Shown in pieces: positions 1-9,084 of a DNA stretch of 64,000 nucleotides. Below the pieces are notes generated by a model that saw nothing but the letters and a program-made list of their open reading frames with translations, did no database searches and was not told the DNA's origin. The translations under genes and the position numbers were made by a program. The DNA is from Dactylosporangium aurantiacum. Lineage in GTDB: Bacteria > Actinomycetota > Actinomycetes > Mycobacteriales > Micromonosporaceae. Each line of letters opens with the position of its first letter. Within the stretch, counting starts at the first letter, position 1. The stretch covers positions 32,743-96,742 of the forward strand of contig NZ_JNYJ01000065.1 in assembly GCF_000716715.1 (NCBI RefSeq), given 5' to 3'.

Positions 1-947
1 TGTCGCTCGCCGCCGGGCCGAACAACACGGTGTACGCGGGCGGCGCGTTCCAGAAGATCGGCGGCGGCGCGCAGCGCGGCATCGCGCAGCTCAGCCTGGC
101 CGACGGCCGCCGGGTCCCGGCGTTCACCGGCGAGATCAACTGGGGTGACACCCGCAGCCTCGTGACGTTCGGCCCGTGGCTGTACGCGGCCGGCTCGTTC
201 ACCGCGATCGGCGGGCAGAAGCGGGCCGGGCTGGCCCGGCTCAACGCCACCAGCGGCTGGGCCGACGCGACGTTCGACGCGAAGCTCGCCGCGCCGAACC
301 TGAGCCGGGTCAAGCTGGAGGACCTGGCGATCAGCCCCGACGGCAACCGCCTCGCCGCCGTCGGCGCGGTCGAGCAGGCGTTCGGCCAGTACCGGGCCCA
401 GGTGGTCGTGATCGAGAACGCGGCCAACGCGGCCCGGCTCGCCGACTGGTACACCGACGTCTACACCAAGCCGTGCCGGGCCGGGTTCGAGACATACCTG
501 CGCGGCATCGACTTCGACCCGACCGGCACCTACGCGACGATCGTCTCCACCGGCCGCAAGTGGGGCGACCACCTCATGTGCGACACGGCGGCCCGCTTCG
601 ACCTGCGCGGCACCGGCCTGCACCGGCCCCTCTGGACGAACTGGACCGGCGGGGACTCGCTGTACTCGGTCGCGGACACCGGCGCCGCCGTCTACGTCGG
701 CGGCCACCAGCGCTGGATGGACAACCCGTTCGGCCGGGAGACGGCGGGCAAGGGCGCGGTCAGCCGGCCGGGCATCGCCGCGATCAACCCGTCCACCGGC
801 AAGGCCACCGCGTTCAACCCGAAGCGCGAGCCGCGCGGCGTCGGCGCCAGGGCCCTGCTCGCCACGCCGTACGGCCTGCTCGTCGGCTCCGACACGGAGA
901 AGATCGGCGGCGAGTGGCACGCCCGCCTGGCGATGCTGCCCGTGTAA
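1..947 (+). CDS. Delta-60-type beta-propeller repeat protein, 5' end missing
   Basis: The reading frame is already open at the first complete codon of the window (position 3), so the true start lies to the left; the GTG at 30 is internal. The visible 314 residues contain the repeating pattern of delta-60 / beta-propeller proteins: YAGGAF-x-IGG near the start, then YAAGSFTAIGG about 50 residues later, and a final blade with LLVGSDTEKIGG. Such proteins are usually secreted and carry extra C-terminal PKD or lectin domains; here the protein ends right after the last blade. No catalytic motif is visible. A rho-independent terminator follows 15 nt after the stop, so this is the end of its transcription unit. 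Function unknown; probably extracellular by family. Confidence 0.75.
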   Translation, partial: SLAAGPNNTVYAGGAFQKIGGGAQRGIAQLSLADGRRVPAFTGEINWGDTRSLVTFGPWLYAAGSFTAIGGQKRAGLARLNATSGWADATFDAKLAAPNLSRVKLEDLAISPDGNRLAAVGAVEQAFGQYRAQVVVIENAANAARLADWYTDVYTKPCRAGFETYLRGIDFDPTGTYATIVSTGRKWGDHLMCDTAARFDLRGTGLHRPLWTNWTGGDSLYSVADTGAAVYVGGHQRWMDNPFGRETAGKGAVSRPGIAAINPSTGKATAFNPKREPRGVGARALLATPYGLLVGSDTEKIGGEWHARLAMLPV

Positions 948-962
948 CACCACTCGCTGGTC

Positions 963-993
963 CGGCCCCCGTCGCCCGACGGGGGCCGTTTTT
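963..993 (+). terminator. Rho-independent terminator of the beta-propeller gene
   Basis: An 8-bp perfect GC stem (CGGCCCCC at 963-970 with GGGGGCCG at 981-988), a 10-nt loop and a run of five T follow the stop codon at 947. Confidence 0.85.
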
Positions 994-1127
994 CGTCACC
1001 CGCCGTTTCTCGTCGGCCTCCCGGACAGCTCGCGGCGACGACCGGCCAATGTGGTCGCGCATCGATGCGGACCGCGACGCGGGCGAATAGGTTGGACCTA
1101 CCGACGCCGATGGAGGACGAAGACCAG

Positions 1128-2075
1128 ATGGCATCGCAGGGCTACCGGGACTGGCTCAACGCGGGCCGGCCGTACACGCTGATCCGCCCGGCAAAGGCGG
1201 TGCAGGCCGCGCTCCGCGGATACGGCCTCACCGTCTACGACTATCCGAACGACGCGCACCTGCAGGCCAACACCCCCGAGGACCACACACCGTTCTCGGT
1301 CACGGGCTGGCCGGGGCCGAACAAGCGGTGGAAGGCCCGGGCCCTGGACGTCATGCCGCGCTCCGGCTCCGCCACCCACCGCAAGGAGAACGCCGACATC
1401 GCCCGGCAGCTGATCCGCGACCGCGACGCCGGCGTGGACGGCGCCATGTGGATCAAGTACATCAACTGGACCGACGAGAACGGGACCTGCCGGCAGGAGC
1501 GGTGGATGGACGCCGCCCGCCCGCTCGCCCGCACCACCAGGTCGTCGACGGACAAGGGCCACATCCACATCTCGGGCCGGTCCGACGTCGACGACGACGA
1601 CCGAGCCGACGGTTACGACCCGATGGCACGCCTGCAAGGAAGGGACTACAGCGTGGCCGACTCTCAGCTCATCGCCAACGCGGAGCGTGGCATCACCGCG
1701 CTCGTCGCCGGCACCGACCCGGTCCAGTTCGACTTCCCGTGGAACGAGCAGGCCAGTGAGGGATTCCCGAACCCGTTGCGCCAGATGACGGCGAAGCTGG
1801 ACACGCTCATCGCCGCCGCGGCGGCCGACGAGACCCGCGACGTGGCGGCGGTCGCCGCGATCAACAGCCTCGTCGCCACGATCCAGACCGGTGGCGCGTC
1901 CATCTCCGCCGAGCCGATCATCGCGGCGATCGAGGCGGTGCGGGCCCAGACCCACGCCGAGGTCGTCCAGTTGCAGCAGGAGCTGGCCGCGGCCCGCGCC
2001 GAGAACCAGGAGCTGCGCGCGGCGCTGCAGGCGGCGAACGCCGGACGGCAGCCCGACAGCCTGTCGGCGGAGTAG
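1128..2075 (+). CDS. Unrecognised protein with DHTPFS and HIHIS motifs and a C-terminal coiled coil
   Basis: 315 residues from ATG 1128, chosen because GGAGG (1112-1116) lies 11 nt upstream; an in-frame ATG at 1065 lacks such a site. The N-terminal half has the motifs DHTPFS-x-TGWP (about residue 45) and KGHIHISGRSD (about residue 145). The spacing of the His and Asp residues recalls M15-like or phage lysin-like zinc folds, but I cannot assign a family. The last 50 residues form an acidic heptad-type helix (VQLQQELAAARAENQELRAAL) suggesting oligomerisation. There is no signal peptide or membrane segment. Similar domains occur in actinophage proteins, so a prophage-derived origin is possible but not shown. 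It is monocistronic, with terminators on both sides. Confidence 0.6.
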   Translation: MASQGYRDWLNAGRPYTLIRPAKAVQAALRGYGLTVYDYPNDAHLQANTPEDHTPFSVTGWPGPNKRWKARALDVMPRSGSATHRKENADIARQLIRDRDAGVDGAMWIKYINWTDENGTCRQERWMDAARPLARTTRSSTDKGHIHISGRSDVDDDDRADGYDPMARLQGRDYSVADSQLIANAERGITALVAGTDPVQFDFPWNEQASEGFPNPLRQMTAKLDTLIAAAAADETRDVAAVAAINSLVATIQTGGASISAEPIIAAIEAVRAQTHAEVVQLQQELAAARAENQELRAALQAANAGRQPDSLSAE

Positions 2076-2115
2076 AACAGTTCAGCCCCGGTCCTCGGAC
2101 CGGGGCTGAACTGTT
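2076..2115 (+). terminator. Long perfect inverted repeat terminator
   Basis: 19-nt arms (2076-2094 and 2097-2115) are perfect reverse complements around a 2-nt centre and begin directly after the stop codon. The symmetric structure could also stop transcription coming from tRNA-His on the other strand. Confidence 0.85.
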
Positions 2116-2125
2116 ACCTGCATGG

Positions 2126-2198
2126 GGTGACTGATGGGATTTGAACCCACGACACCCGGGACCACAACCCGGTGCTCTGCCAACTGAGCTACAGCCAC
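2126..2198 (-). tRNA. tRNA-His (GTG)
   Basis: Cloverleaf on the minus strand. The acceptor GTGGCTG pairs with CAGTCAC, the D arm is TAGCTCAGTTGGCAGAGC, the anticodon loop is TTGTGGT (anticodon GTG), and the T arm is CGTGGGTTCAAATCCCA-like. The base at 2199 supplies the G-1 typical of tRNA-His, opposite C73. CCA is not encoded. Confidence 0.95.
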
Positions 2199-2251
2199 CA
2201 TGAACGTGCTCGCCAATAATAGGGCATGAGCACGGGGATCCGTCGAGCGGG

Positions 2252-2890
2252 TCAGTGCGTCTGAGTGTCGGTTTCCCGGCTCAGCTCCGCCGCGATCGCC
2301 TTGGCCGTCTCCACGTCCGGCCCCGGCAGCGGGACGAACAGGGTCCGGCGGTAGTACTCCAGCTCACGGATGCTCTCCCGGATGTCGGCGAGCGCCCGGT
2401 GCGCGAGGCCCTTCGGCGGCTGGCCGAAGTAGACCCGCGGGTACCAGCGACGGCACAGCTCCTTGATCGAGGAGACGTCGATCATCCGGTAGTGCAGGTG
2501 GTTGTCCAGCCGCGGCATGTCCCGCGCCAGGAACCCCCGGTCCGTGGCGATCGAGTTGCCGCACAGCGGCGCCGTGCGCGGGTCGGGCACGTGCGTGGTG
2601 ATGTACCCCATGACGAGGTCCTCCGCCTCGGCCAGGGTGACCGCGGAGGCCCGCACCGCGTCGGTGAGCCCCGACTTGGCGTGCATGTCGCGCACCACGT
2701 CGAGCATGCCGTCGAGCTGCGCGTCCTCGGCGTGGATCACCACGTCGACGCCCTCGCCCAGCACGTTGAGATCCGGGTCCGTGACCAGCGCCGCCACTTC
2801 GATCAGCGCGTCCTTCCCCAGATCGAGCCCCGTCATCTCACAGTCGATCCAGACCAAAAGATCACCCACGCCCCACAGCCTAGTGTTCAT
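2252..2890 (-). CDS. orn: Oligoribonuclease
   Basis: 3'-to-5' exoribonuclease of the DEDDh family that degrades 2-5 nt RNAs (and pGpG in other bacteria) in the cytoplasm. The 212-aa product has the DEDD signatures: [10 protein letters not shown] (DxE) at about residue 15, the [16 protein letters not shown] block, and [11 protein letters not shown] near residue 180 with the catalytic His and Asp. Length is close to the usual 180-215. The annotated ATG at 2890 gives a few more residues before [10 protein letters not shown] than is typical; a GTG about 18 nt inside is an alternative. It lies directly downstream of, and in the same direction as, nothing obvious; tRNA-His on the same strand follows it at 2126-2198, an arrangement common in actinobacteria. 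Confidence 0.95.
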   Translation of the reverse strand: MNTRLWGVGDLLVWIDCEMTGLDLGKDALIEVAALVTDPDLNVLGEGVDVVIHAEDAQLDGMLDVVRDMHAKSGLTDAVRASAVTLAEAEDLVMGYITTHVPDPRTAPLCGNSIATDRGFLARDMPRLDNHLHYRMIDVSSIKELCRRWYPRVYFGQPPKGLAHRALADIRESIRELEYYRRTLFVPLPGPDVETAKAIAAELSRETDTQTH

Positions 2891-3031
2891 CTGGCCGACT
2901 TCTCACACTCAATGACTCCTCGTTACCGTCATCCTCCGCGCGCGACGCACCTCCGCCGCTCCGGGCGCTGGTCACCGGCCCGGCCGTGCCACGTCCCGGC
3001 GTGGCGTGCCTCACGTTCCAGCCCCGCCCGG

Positions 3032-4828
3032 TCACCGCGGGCTGGCGGCCTCTTCCTGCTCGTCGACCTGCTCGTCGACCGCGACCGGCGCCCAGGTGAA
3101 CTGCAGCTCGATCGGCGGCAGCGGCGGCAGCGGCGGCAGCGCGACCGGCCCGGGCCCGTCGTCGTCGAGGTCGGCGGGCGGGAGCGGCCGGTCGAGCTCG
3201 GACTCGGCCAGGGCCGTCTTGTCGGCCTGCTCTGGGGCTGGCTCGGTGGCGTCCGTCCGCGCGACGGTTGTCGCCGCCTCGTCCGGCTGGGGTTCCGGGG
3301 TTGCGGTGTCCGCTTCCGTGCCGGCAGCACTTCCCGCGACCGGGCTCTCGTCGATCACCGCGGCCGCCTCTTCGGTCCCTTCTGTCTCTTCAGCCGCTTC
3401 GGCCGCTTCGGCCGCTTCCGTCGCTTCGGCCACTTCCGTCGCTTCGGCTGCTTCCGCTGCTTCGGTTGGCTCGGTTGCCTCGGTTGCCTCGGTTGCCTCG
3501 GTTGCCTCGGTTGCCTCGGTCACGACGACGCTGACCGTGGTGGCCCGGCCGTCGCTCCCGTCGGTCTGGTTGGCCACCGCGACCGTGACCGCCGCGTCGC
3601 GGTCCTTCGGCACGACCGGGTTGAGCAGCGCCGCGATCGGGTCCGACAGGGTCGACAGGTTGCGGCGCAGCCCGGCCCGCGGGCCGCCCTTGGTCGGCTG
3701 GGACGGCAGCGTCGGCAGCACCAGCCGCTCCCCGGCCCGCCGCGGCGGCCAGGCGAGGACCAGCAGCGCCAGCAGGAACACCGCCGTGCCGAGCATGAGC
3801 AGCCCACCGGCCGTCGGCCCGAGCCACGCCGGCGCGAGCCGGGCCGTGACCGCCGCGTCGATGCCGGCGGAGCCGTCCGCGTTCATCACCACGAGCGCCA
3901 GGTGCCGCCCCCGCAGCGCCGACGGCGACCAGGTCAGCCGCGCCGCGCCGGCGACCGTGACGCTCTTCGCCGACCAGAACGCCTGCGCCGCCGGCCCCGC
4001 ACCCCCCGCCGCCGGACCCGCGGCATTCGGGCCGGCGGCGGTGTTCGAGCCCGCCGGGTCCGAACCGGCAGGCTCCGAGCCGCCCGGAGTCGACGCGCCC
4101 GGATCGGCGGCGGCCGCGCCAGGGTCGCTCGTGCTCGGGCCGGTCGCGCCGGGATCGGCGCCGGTCGCGTTCGGGTCGCCGGCGGCCGCGTTCCCGTCCG
4201 AGCCGGCCGCGCCGGAGCCGGCCGTGTTCGGGTCACCGGCGGCCGCGTTCGCGCCGGAGCCGGTCGTGTTCGGGTCACCGGCGGCCGTCCCCTGCCCGCC
4301 CGTGGTGGCACCGGACCCGCCGGTCGACGCGTTCGGGTCGGCCGCCGCGCCGGGGTCGCCCGCGCCCGGGTCGGCGGGGACGACGCCGGGGTTGCCCTGC
4401 CGGCCGGCCGCCCCACCGGCGGAGGCCGCCGCGGCGCGGGTCTCGACCTCGGTCAGTTCGACGGGCAGCGGACCGCGGGCCAGCCGCACCCGCGACACCT
4501 GGGCCTGGACCTGCCCGCCGAGGTACCGCCGCACCGCCGCGTCCGGCGCCAGCCCGACGAACAGGGGGCCGCCGGAGCCGACCGCCGACAGGCTGAGCGT
4601 CGTCTGCCCACCCCGCGCGAACGGCGCGTCGGCTCGCAGCAGCGCGTCGATGTCCGGCACCACCACCGCGCGCCCGCTGGAACGCAGCCGCTCCAGCCGC
4701 GCCGTGAACGTGTCGTCAGCGGCACGGTGCTCCATGGCCACCCTGAGTCCGCCACCGGCAAGCGCCAGCGGCACCGCGATGAGCAGCAGCAGCGCGCCGA
4801 CACCTGCCCGAACCAGACGCACGACCAT
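3032..4828 (-). CDS. Low-complexity membrane-anchored protein with DPN and TEA repeats
   Basis: 598 residues from ATG 4828, preceded by GGGGGAAGGGG about 8 nt upstream; the open frame runs on to 5002 but without a better start. The order is: N-terminal membrane anchor (LVRAGVGALLLLIAVPLALAG), a globular part of about 120 residues, a long Gly/Ala/Asn/Asp tract built of degenerate units such as AGDPNTTGSGAN, a short domain ending in a second membrane segment (GGLLMLGTAVFLLALLVLAW), a third segment of about 80 residues, and a TEATEATEATE tract ending in an acidic Pro-rich tail. No enzyme motif is visible. The layout suggests a cell-envelope protein with a disordered extracellular linker. Function unknown. 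Confidence 0.65.
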   Translation of the reverse strand: MVVRLVRAGVGALLLLIAVPLALAGGGLRVAMEHRAADDTFTARLERLRSSGRAVVVPDIDALLRADAPFARGGQTTLSLSAVGSGGPLFVGLAPDAAVRRYLGGQVQAQVSRVRLARGPLPVELTEVETRAAAASAGGAAGRQGNPGVVPADPGAGDPGAAADPNASTGGSGATTGGQGTAAGDPNTTGSGANAAAGDPNTAGSGAAGSDGNAAAGDPNATGADPGATGPSTSDPGAAAADPGASTPGGSEPAGSDPAGSNTAAGPNAAGPAAGGAGPAAQAFWSAKSVTVAGAARLTWSPSALRGRHLALVVMNADGSAGIDAAVTARLAPAWLGPTAGGLLMLGTAVFLLALLVLAWPPRRAGERLVLPTLPSQPTKGGPRAGLRRNLSTLSDPIAALLNPVVPKDRDAAVTVAVANQTDGSDGRATTVSVVVTEATEATEATEATEATEPTEAAEAAEATEVAEATEAAEAAEAAEETEGTEEAAAVIDESPVAGSAAGTEADTATPEPQPDEAATTVARTDATEPAPEQADKTALAESELDRPLPPADLDDDGPGPVALPPLPPLPPIELQFTWAPVAVDEQVDEQEEAASPR

Positions 4829-5120
4829 GGCAGCGGCCCCTTCCCCCAGCGATCCGAAGCCGACAATACCGGCAAAAATCCGGCGAATTACCCTCTTTCC
4901 TCCAAACCCACTGATCGACGCTGAAATAGGCGCTCGACGGGCAGCGTCCAGCACAGATACGCCAGAACACCGCCCGCGCACCACCGGCCAAGCCGCGGGC
5001 ACGGACAGGCCAGGACACCGCGCGCATCACCGGCCGGGCCGCGCACACGCACGGGTCAGCACACCGCCCGGAAACCCCTGACCGGGCCGCGCGCTCGAAC
5101 GGGCACCACGCCCGCGACCG

Positions 5121-6839
5121 TCAGCCCCGGACCGGCACCTGCACGGCGATCGTCGTCTGGTTGAGCTCGTCGACCCGGACGGTGAACTTCAGCTCCCACG
5201 TCCCCGCCGGCGTCAGCGTCACCGAGCCCGACGCGTGGTCGGGCGTGATCCCCAGCAGCGGCACCACGATCGGCTCGATGCCCTTCGACGGCAGCGCCGC
5301 CGTCGCCTTCCACTCGGCGACCGACTGCGGGCCCGAGCCGTCGGGCTTCAGCGCGTACAGGTGCACGGTGTTCGGCCCGACCCGCCCCGGCGACACGTCG
5401 ACCTCCAGCTTCACCAGGTTGGTCGAGACCGTCGTGGTGAACGGCCCCTGGCTCGCGTTGTCGCCCGCCTGCGCGCTGCGGGCCGGGGTCGTCTGCACGA
5501 GCACCGACGTGAAGCCGAGCACGACCACGGCGACCAGCACCTCGATCATGACGGCGCGGCGCAGCCGCGACCGGTCGGCGGGCTCGGCGGGCTCGGCCGG
5601 CGGTTCGTCCTCGGGCTCATCGTCGTCGTCGGACGCGGGCGCGGGCGTGAAGCGCCGGTTGGTGATGCGCCGCGAGTACGCCGCGACGGCGAGCACGACC
5701 GCGAGGAGCCCGACCTTGGTCATGACCAGCTGCCCGTACGTGGTGCCGGTCAGCGCGTCCAGCGTGCCGATCTCGACGAGGGCCTGCGCGGTGCCGGCGA
5801 GGACCAGCACGGTGATCGCCAGCATCGCCCACCCCGACCAGACCGGCACGATGGCCGTGAGCTCGCGGGTGTCGGCGCGGCGCAGCAGGAACGCGAACAG
5901 CATCACCAGGCCGCCGAGCCACACCGACATCGCGGCGAGGTGCGCGGCGTCGGCGACGACGGTGAGGGTCGGCACCGGCGAGGCGCTCGGGTGCCCGGAG
6001 ATCGGCCAGGTGGCGAGGCCGACGACGCCGAGGATGATCAGCAGCGTCTGGTCGGTCTTGCCGGCGCGGCCGGCGATCAGGGGCCGCAGCAGCACCGCGA
6101 CGGCGGCCGCGACGGCGAGCCGGACCAGGTGGGCGGCGCCGAAGGGGGTGCTGAGCACGTCACGCGCGGCGGACGAGGACACGTCGAAGAGCGTCGTGCC
6201 GGACGTGTACGGGATCTGCAGGTACAGCTCGAGCACCGCACCGGCGGCGAGCAACCCGGCACCGGCCAGCGCGACCCTGCCGGGGTCGCGGGCGCAGAGC
6301 CGGCGCGGCCAGAGGGCGAACAGCACGAGGGTCGGGCCGACCAGCAGGATCAGGCCGATGAAGCCGATGAAACGGGCGGCGGACATCGCGTTCTTCACCA
6401 GGGCGTCGGTCTTGACGTCCTGGCCGCTGTCGCCGGCGCCGGGCACGGCGGACACCTGGCCGTAGGAGAAGCTGTAGCCGCCGCTCACGGGGTGGCTGTC
6501 GGCGGAGATGACCCGGTAGCTGACCAGATAGGTGCCCTTGGGCCCGCCGGCCTTGAGCGGGATGACGAGCTCGGTGTCGCGCGCGACGGGCTTGCCGGTG
6601 TCGGCGCGGCTGCCGTCGGGGGCGGTGACCCGGATCTTGTCCGCGACGATCCGCACCGGCTCGCTGAACGTGAGCGTGATCTCGCCGGGCAGCTGGTCCA
6701 CGACGCTGTCGGCGACCGGTGCGGTGCGCTCCAGCAGCGCGTGCGCGCTGGCGGGCGCGGCAGGCAGTGCCAGGGTCAGCAACGCTCCGAAGAGCGCCGC
6801 CAGGGCGATGGACCATGAGCGGCGGGTCATGCCGCCCAT
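5121..6839 (-). CDS. CopC-CopD fusion copper transport/resistance protein
   Basis: 572 residues. A Sec signal peptide (about 1-32, ending PASA) is followed by a CopC domain that begins with HALLERTAPV, the mature N-terminal His being a known Cu(II) ligand in CopC, and contains SADSHPVSGG with further ligands. An eight-helix CopD-type membrane domain follows (about 150-430), then an acidic DDDDEPEDEPP linker, another membrane helix and a C-terminal beta domain (about 470-572) like the FixH/YtkA-type domains found on actinobacterial YcnJ proteins. Known family role is copper uptake or tolerance at the cytoplasmic membrane. ATG 6839 and an ATG three codons inside are both possible. The neighbours give no further copper genes. 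Confidence 0.85.
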   Translation of the reverse strand: MGGMTRRSWSIALAALFGALLTLALPAAPASAHALLERTAPVADSVVDQLPGEITLTFSEPVRIVADKIRVTAPDGSRADTGKPVARDTELVIPLKAGGPKGTYLVSYRVISADSHPVSGGYSFSYGQVSAVPGAGDSGQDVKTDALVKNAMSAARFIGFIGLILLVGPTLVLFALWPRRLCARDPGRVALAGAGLLAAGAVLELYLQIPYTSGTTLFDVSSSAARDVLSTPFGAAHLVRLAVAAAVAVLLRPLIAGRAGKTDQTLLIILGVVGLATWPISGHPSASPVPTLTVVADAAHLAAMSVWLGGLVMLFAFLLRRADTRELTAIVPVWSGWAMLAITVLVLAGTAQALVEIGTLDALTGTTYGQLVMTKVGLLAVVLAVAAYSRRITNRRFTPAPASDDDDEPEDEPPAEPAEPADRSRLRRAVMIEVLVAVVVLGFTSVLVQTTPARSAQAGDNASQGPFTTTVSTNLVKLEVDVSPGRVGPNTVHLYALKPDGSGPQSVAEWKATAALPSKGIEPIVVPLLGITPDHASGSVTLTPAGTWELKFTVRVDELNQTTIAVQVPVRG

Positions 6840-6961
6840 GATTTCGCGCTTTTCGCGCCGATGCCGTCGCGGGGGTCGGGTTTATACGCCGAGTCACACA
6901 TCATGGACGTACCGCTATCCGCCGCCATCACTGTCACACCCGCGCGATAGAGTTCCGCACC

Positions 6962-7435
6962 ATGACGACGACACGCCTGGAGCCGGGTGACACGGCTCCC
7001 GAGTTCACGCTGCAGACGGATCGCGACGAGCCCCTGTCGCTCGCCGACCTCCGGGGGCGCAAGGTCGTCCTCTATGCCTACCCGGCGGCGATGACGCCCG
7101 GCTGCACCAAGCAGGCGTGCGACTTCCGTGACAATCTCGCCTCGCTGCAGGCCGCGGGCTATGAGGTGATCGGCATCTCGCCGGACTCCCCGGCGAAGCT
7201 GGCGCAGTTCCGCGAGCGCGACGCGATCACGTTCCCGCTCGTGTCCGACCCCGACCGGTCGGTGCTGAAGGCCTACGGCGCGTTCGGCGAGAAGCAGAAC
7301 TACGGGCGCACCGTGCTGGGCGTGATCCGCTCGACGTTCGTCATCGACGAGAAGGGACACATCGAGCGCGCTCTGTACAACGTGAAGGCGACGGGGCACG
7401 TCGCGAAGCTCCGGCGGGACCTCGGCCTGGACTGA
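6962..7435 (+). CDS. bcp: Thioredoxin-dependent peroxiredoxin, Bcp/PrxQ type
   Basis: 157-aa cytoplasmic thiol peroxidase that reduces hydroperoxides. The sequence TPGCTKQACDF has the peroxidatic Cys48 and the resolving Cys53 five residues later, the hallmark of PrxQ/Bcp. The flanking motifs GISPDSPAKLAQF and YGRTVLGVIRSTFVID are those of the family, and the length is normal. A TAGAGT box (6948-6953) ends 8 nt before the ATG, so the transcript is probably almost leaderless. It is divergent from the CopC-CopD gene across a 120-bp gap. Confidence 0.95.
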   Translation: MTTTRLEPGDTAPEFTLQTDRDEPLSLADLRGRKVVLYAYPAAMTPGCTKQACDFRDNLASLQAAGYEVIGISPDSPAKLAQFRERDAITFPLVSDPDRSVLKAYGAFGEKQNYGRTVLGVIRSTFVIDEKGHIERALYNVKATGHVAKLRRDLGLD

Positions 7436-7501
7436 CGGCAAGATCGGCGGCCAAAACACACCGGTAATGCGGCTGAAACGGTTCGTACCTACGCTCTCGT
7501 C

Positions 7502-9076
7502 ATGGCGGACATCTTCGACGACTACTCGATGTCCGGGGCAGTCTCCGGAGCGATGTTCGAAGCGTGGGACGAGATGTTCGAGCGCCCCGGTCAGCCGCGC
7601 TCGCCGTATCGTTCGCTGTTCGCCGCGCTGCAGCCGCTCGCCCCGGCCGATCTGCGGTTCCGTGCCGACCAGCTGGCCCGGGTCTTCACCGACCGGGGGG
7701 TCACGTTCGCATATGCGGGCGAGGAGCGGCCGTTCCCGCTGGACCTGATCCCCCGCATCCTCGACGCCGGGGAGTGGGATCTGCTGACGGCCGCCGTGCA
7801 GCAGCGGGTCAAGGCGTTGGAGGCGTTCCTCGCCGACATCTACGGCGCCGGCCGGGTGTTCGCCGACGGCGTCGTGCCGCGCAAGCTCATCACGACCAGC
7901 GCGCACTTCCACCGGCAGGCGTATGGCATCGAGCCGGCCAACGGGGTGCGGGTGCACATCAGCGGCGTCGACCTGATCCGGGACGAGCAGGGCAGGTTCC
8001 GCGTCCTGGAGGACAACCTGCGCATCCCGTCCGGGGTGTCCTACGTGATCGAGAACCGGCGCGCCCTGACCCACACCATGCCGGCGCTGTTCGCCGAGGC
8101 GCGGGTCAGGCCGGTCGACGACTACCCGGCCCGGCTGCTGGCGGCGCTGCGGGCCGCGGCGCCGGAGGGTGTCGAGGACCCGACGGTGGTCGTGCTGACG
8201 CCGGGCGTCTACAACGCGGCCTACTTCGAGCACGCGCTGCTCGCCCGGCTCATGGGCGTGGAGCTGGTCGAGGGCCGCGACCTGGTCTGCAGCGGCAACC
8301 GGGTGCGCATGCGCACCACGCAGGGCGAGCGCCCGGTGCATGTGGTGTACCGGCGGGTCGACGACGAGTTCATCGACCCGCTGCACTTCCGGCCCGACTC
8401 CGTCATCGGCTGCCCGGGCATCGTCAACGCGGCCCGCTCCGGCCACGTCACGCTGGCCAACGCGGTGGGCAACGGGGTCGCCGACGACAAGCTCGTCTAC
8501 ACGTACGTGCCGGACCTGATCCGGTACTACCTGTCGGAGGAGCCGCTCATCGACAACGTCGAGACGTACCGGCTGGACGACCGCGACCCGGACGTCCTGC
8601 ACGACGTGCTCGGCCGGCTCGACGAGCTGGTCCTCAAGCCGGTCGACGGCGCGGGCGGCAAGGGCATCGTGATCGGGCCGCAGGCGTCCGAGGAGACGCT
8701 TGTCGCGCTCAGGAGACAGGTCGAGAAGGACCCGCGGGGCTGGATCGCGCAGCGGCCCGTGGCGCTGTCGACGTCGCCGACGCTGCTCGGCGACCGGGTC
8801 GCGCCGCGCCACATCGACCTGCGGCCGTTCGCGGTCAACGACGGCAACGAGATCTGGCTGGTGCCCGGCGGCCTCACCCGCGTGGCGCTGCCGGAGGGCG
8901 CGCTCGTCGTCAACTCCAGCCAGGGCGGCGGGTCGAAGGACACCTGGGTGCTCGCGCACCACACCGACCCGGCGCCGTCCGCGCCGCGGGCGAGGCTCGT
9001 GCCGGAGCCGCGGGACTCCGGCGGCAGCCCCCGCGACAGCGGACCGGCCGCCGCGCAGCTCGCCGGACAGCAGTAG
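7502..9076 (+). CDS. Circularly permuted ATP-grasp protein (DUF404/DUF407 type)
   Basis: 524 residues. The family is a permuted ATP-grasp ligase of unknown substrate, normally encoded with an alpha-E protein and a transglutaminase, as here. Visible family blocks are FLADIYGAGRVFADG, HISGVDLIRDEQGRFRVLEDN (ATP-binding region) and LDELVLKPVDGAGGKGIVIG. The Pro/Ser/Ala-rich last 40 residues are a loose tail. A TACGCT box (7490-7495) ends 6 nt before the ATG, so translation is probably leaderless. The stop is 8 nt before the next start, so the three genes form an operon thought, by gene content, to make or modify a peptide or cell-surface product. Confidence 0.9.
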   Translation: MADIFDDYSMSGAVSGAMFEAWDEMFERPGQPRSPYRSLFAALQPLAPADLRFRADQLARVFTDRGVTFAYAGEERPFPLDLIPRILDAGEWDLLTAAVQQRVKALEAFLADIYGAGRVFADGVVPRKLITTSAHFHRQAYGIEPANGVRVHISGVDLIRDEQGRFRVLEDNLRIPSGVSYVIENRRALTHTMPALFAEARVRPVDDYPARLLAALRAAAPEGVEDPTVVVLTPGVYNAAYFEHALLARLMGVELVEGRDLVCSGNRVRMRTTQGERPVHVVYRRVDDEFIDPLHFRPDSVIGCPGIVNAARSGHVTLANAVGNGVADDKLVYTYVPDLIRYYLSEEPLIDNVETYRLDDRDPDVLHDVLGRLDELVLKPVDGAGGKGIVIGPQASEETLVALRRQVEKDPRGWIAQRPVALSTSPTLLGDRVAPRHIDLRPFAVNDGNEIWLVPGGLTRVALPEGALVVNSSQGGGSKDTWVLAHHTDPAPSAPRARLVPEPRDSGGSPRDSGPAAAQLAGQQ

Positions 9077-9084
9077 GAGGGGCC

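Noticed and set aside
2255..4924. 889-aa plus-strand ORF
   Set aside because: It is antisense to orn and the membrane protein and Arg-rich throughout, typical of GC-skew shadows.
3006..5081. Plus-strand Ser/Ala-rich ORFs opposite the membrane protein
   Set aside because: They mirror the repeats of the minus-strand gene, which has a start site and membrane helices.
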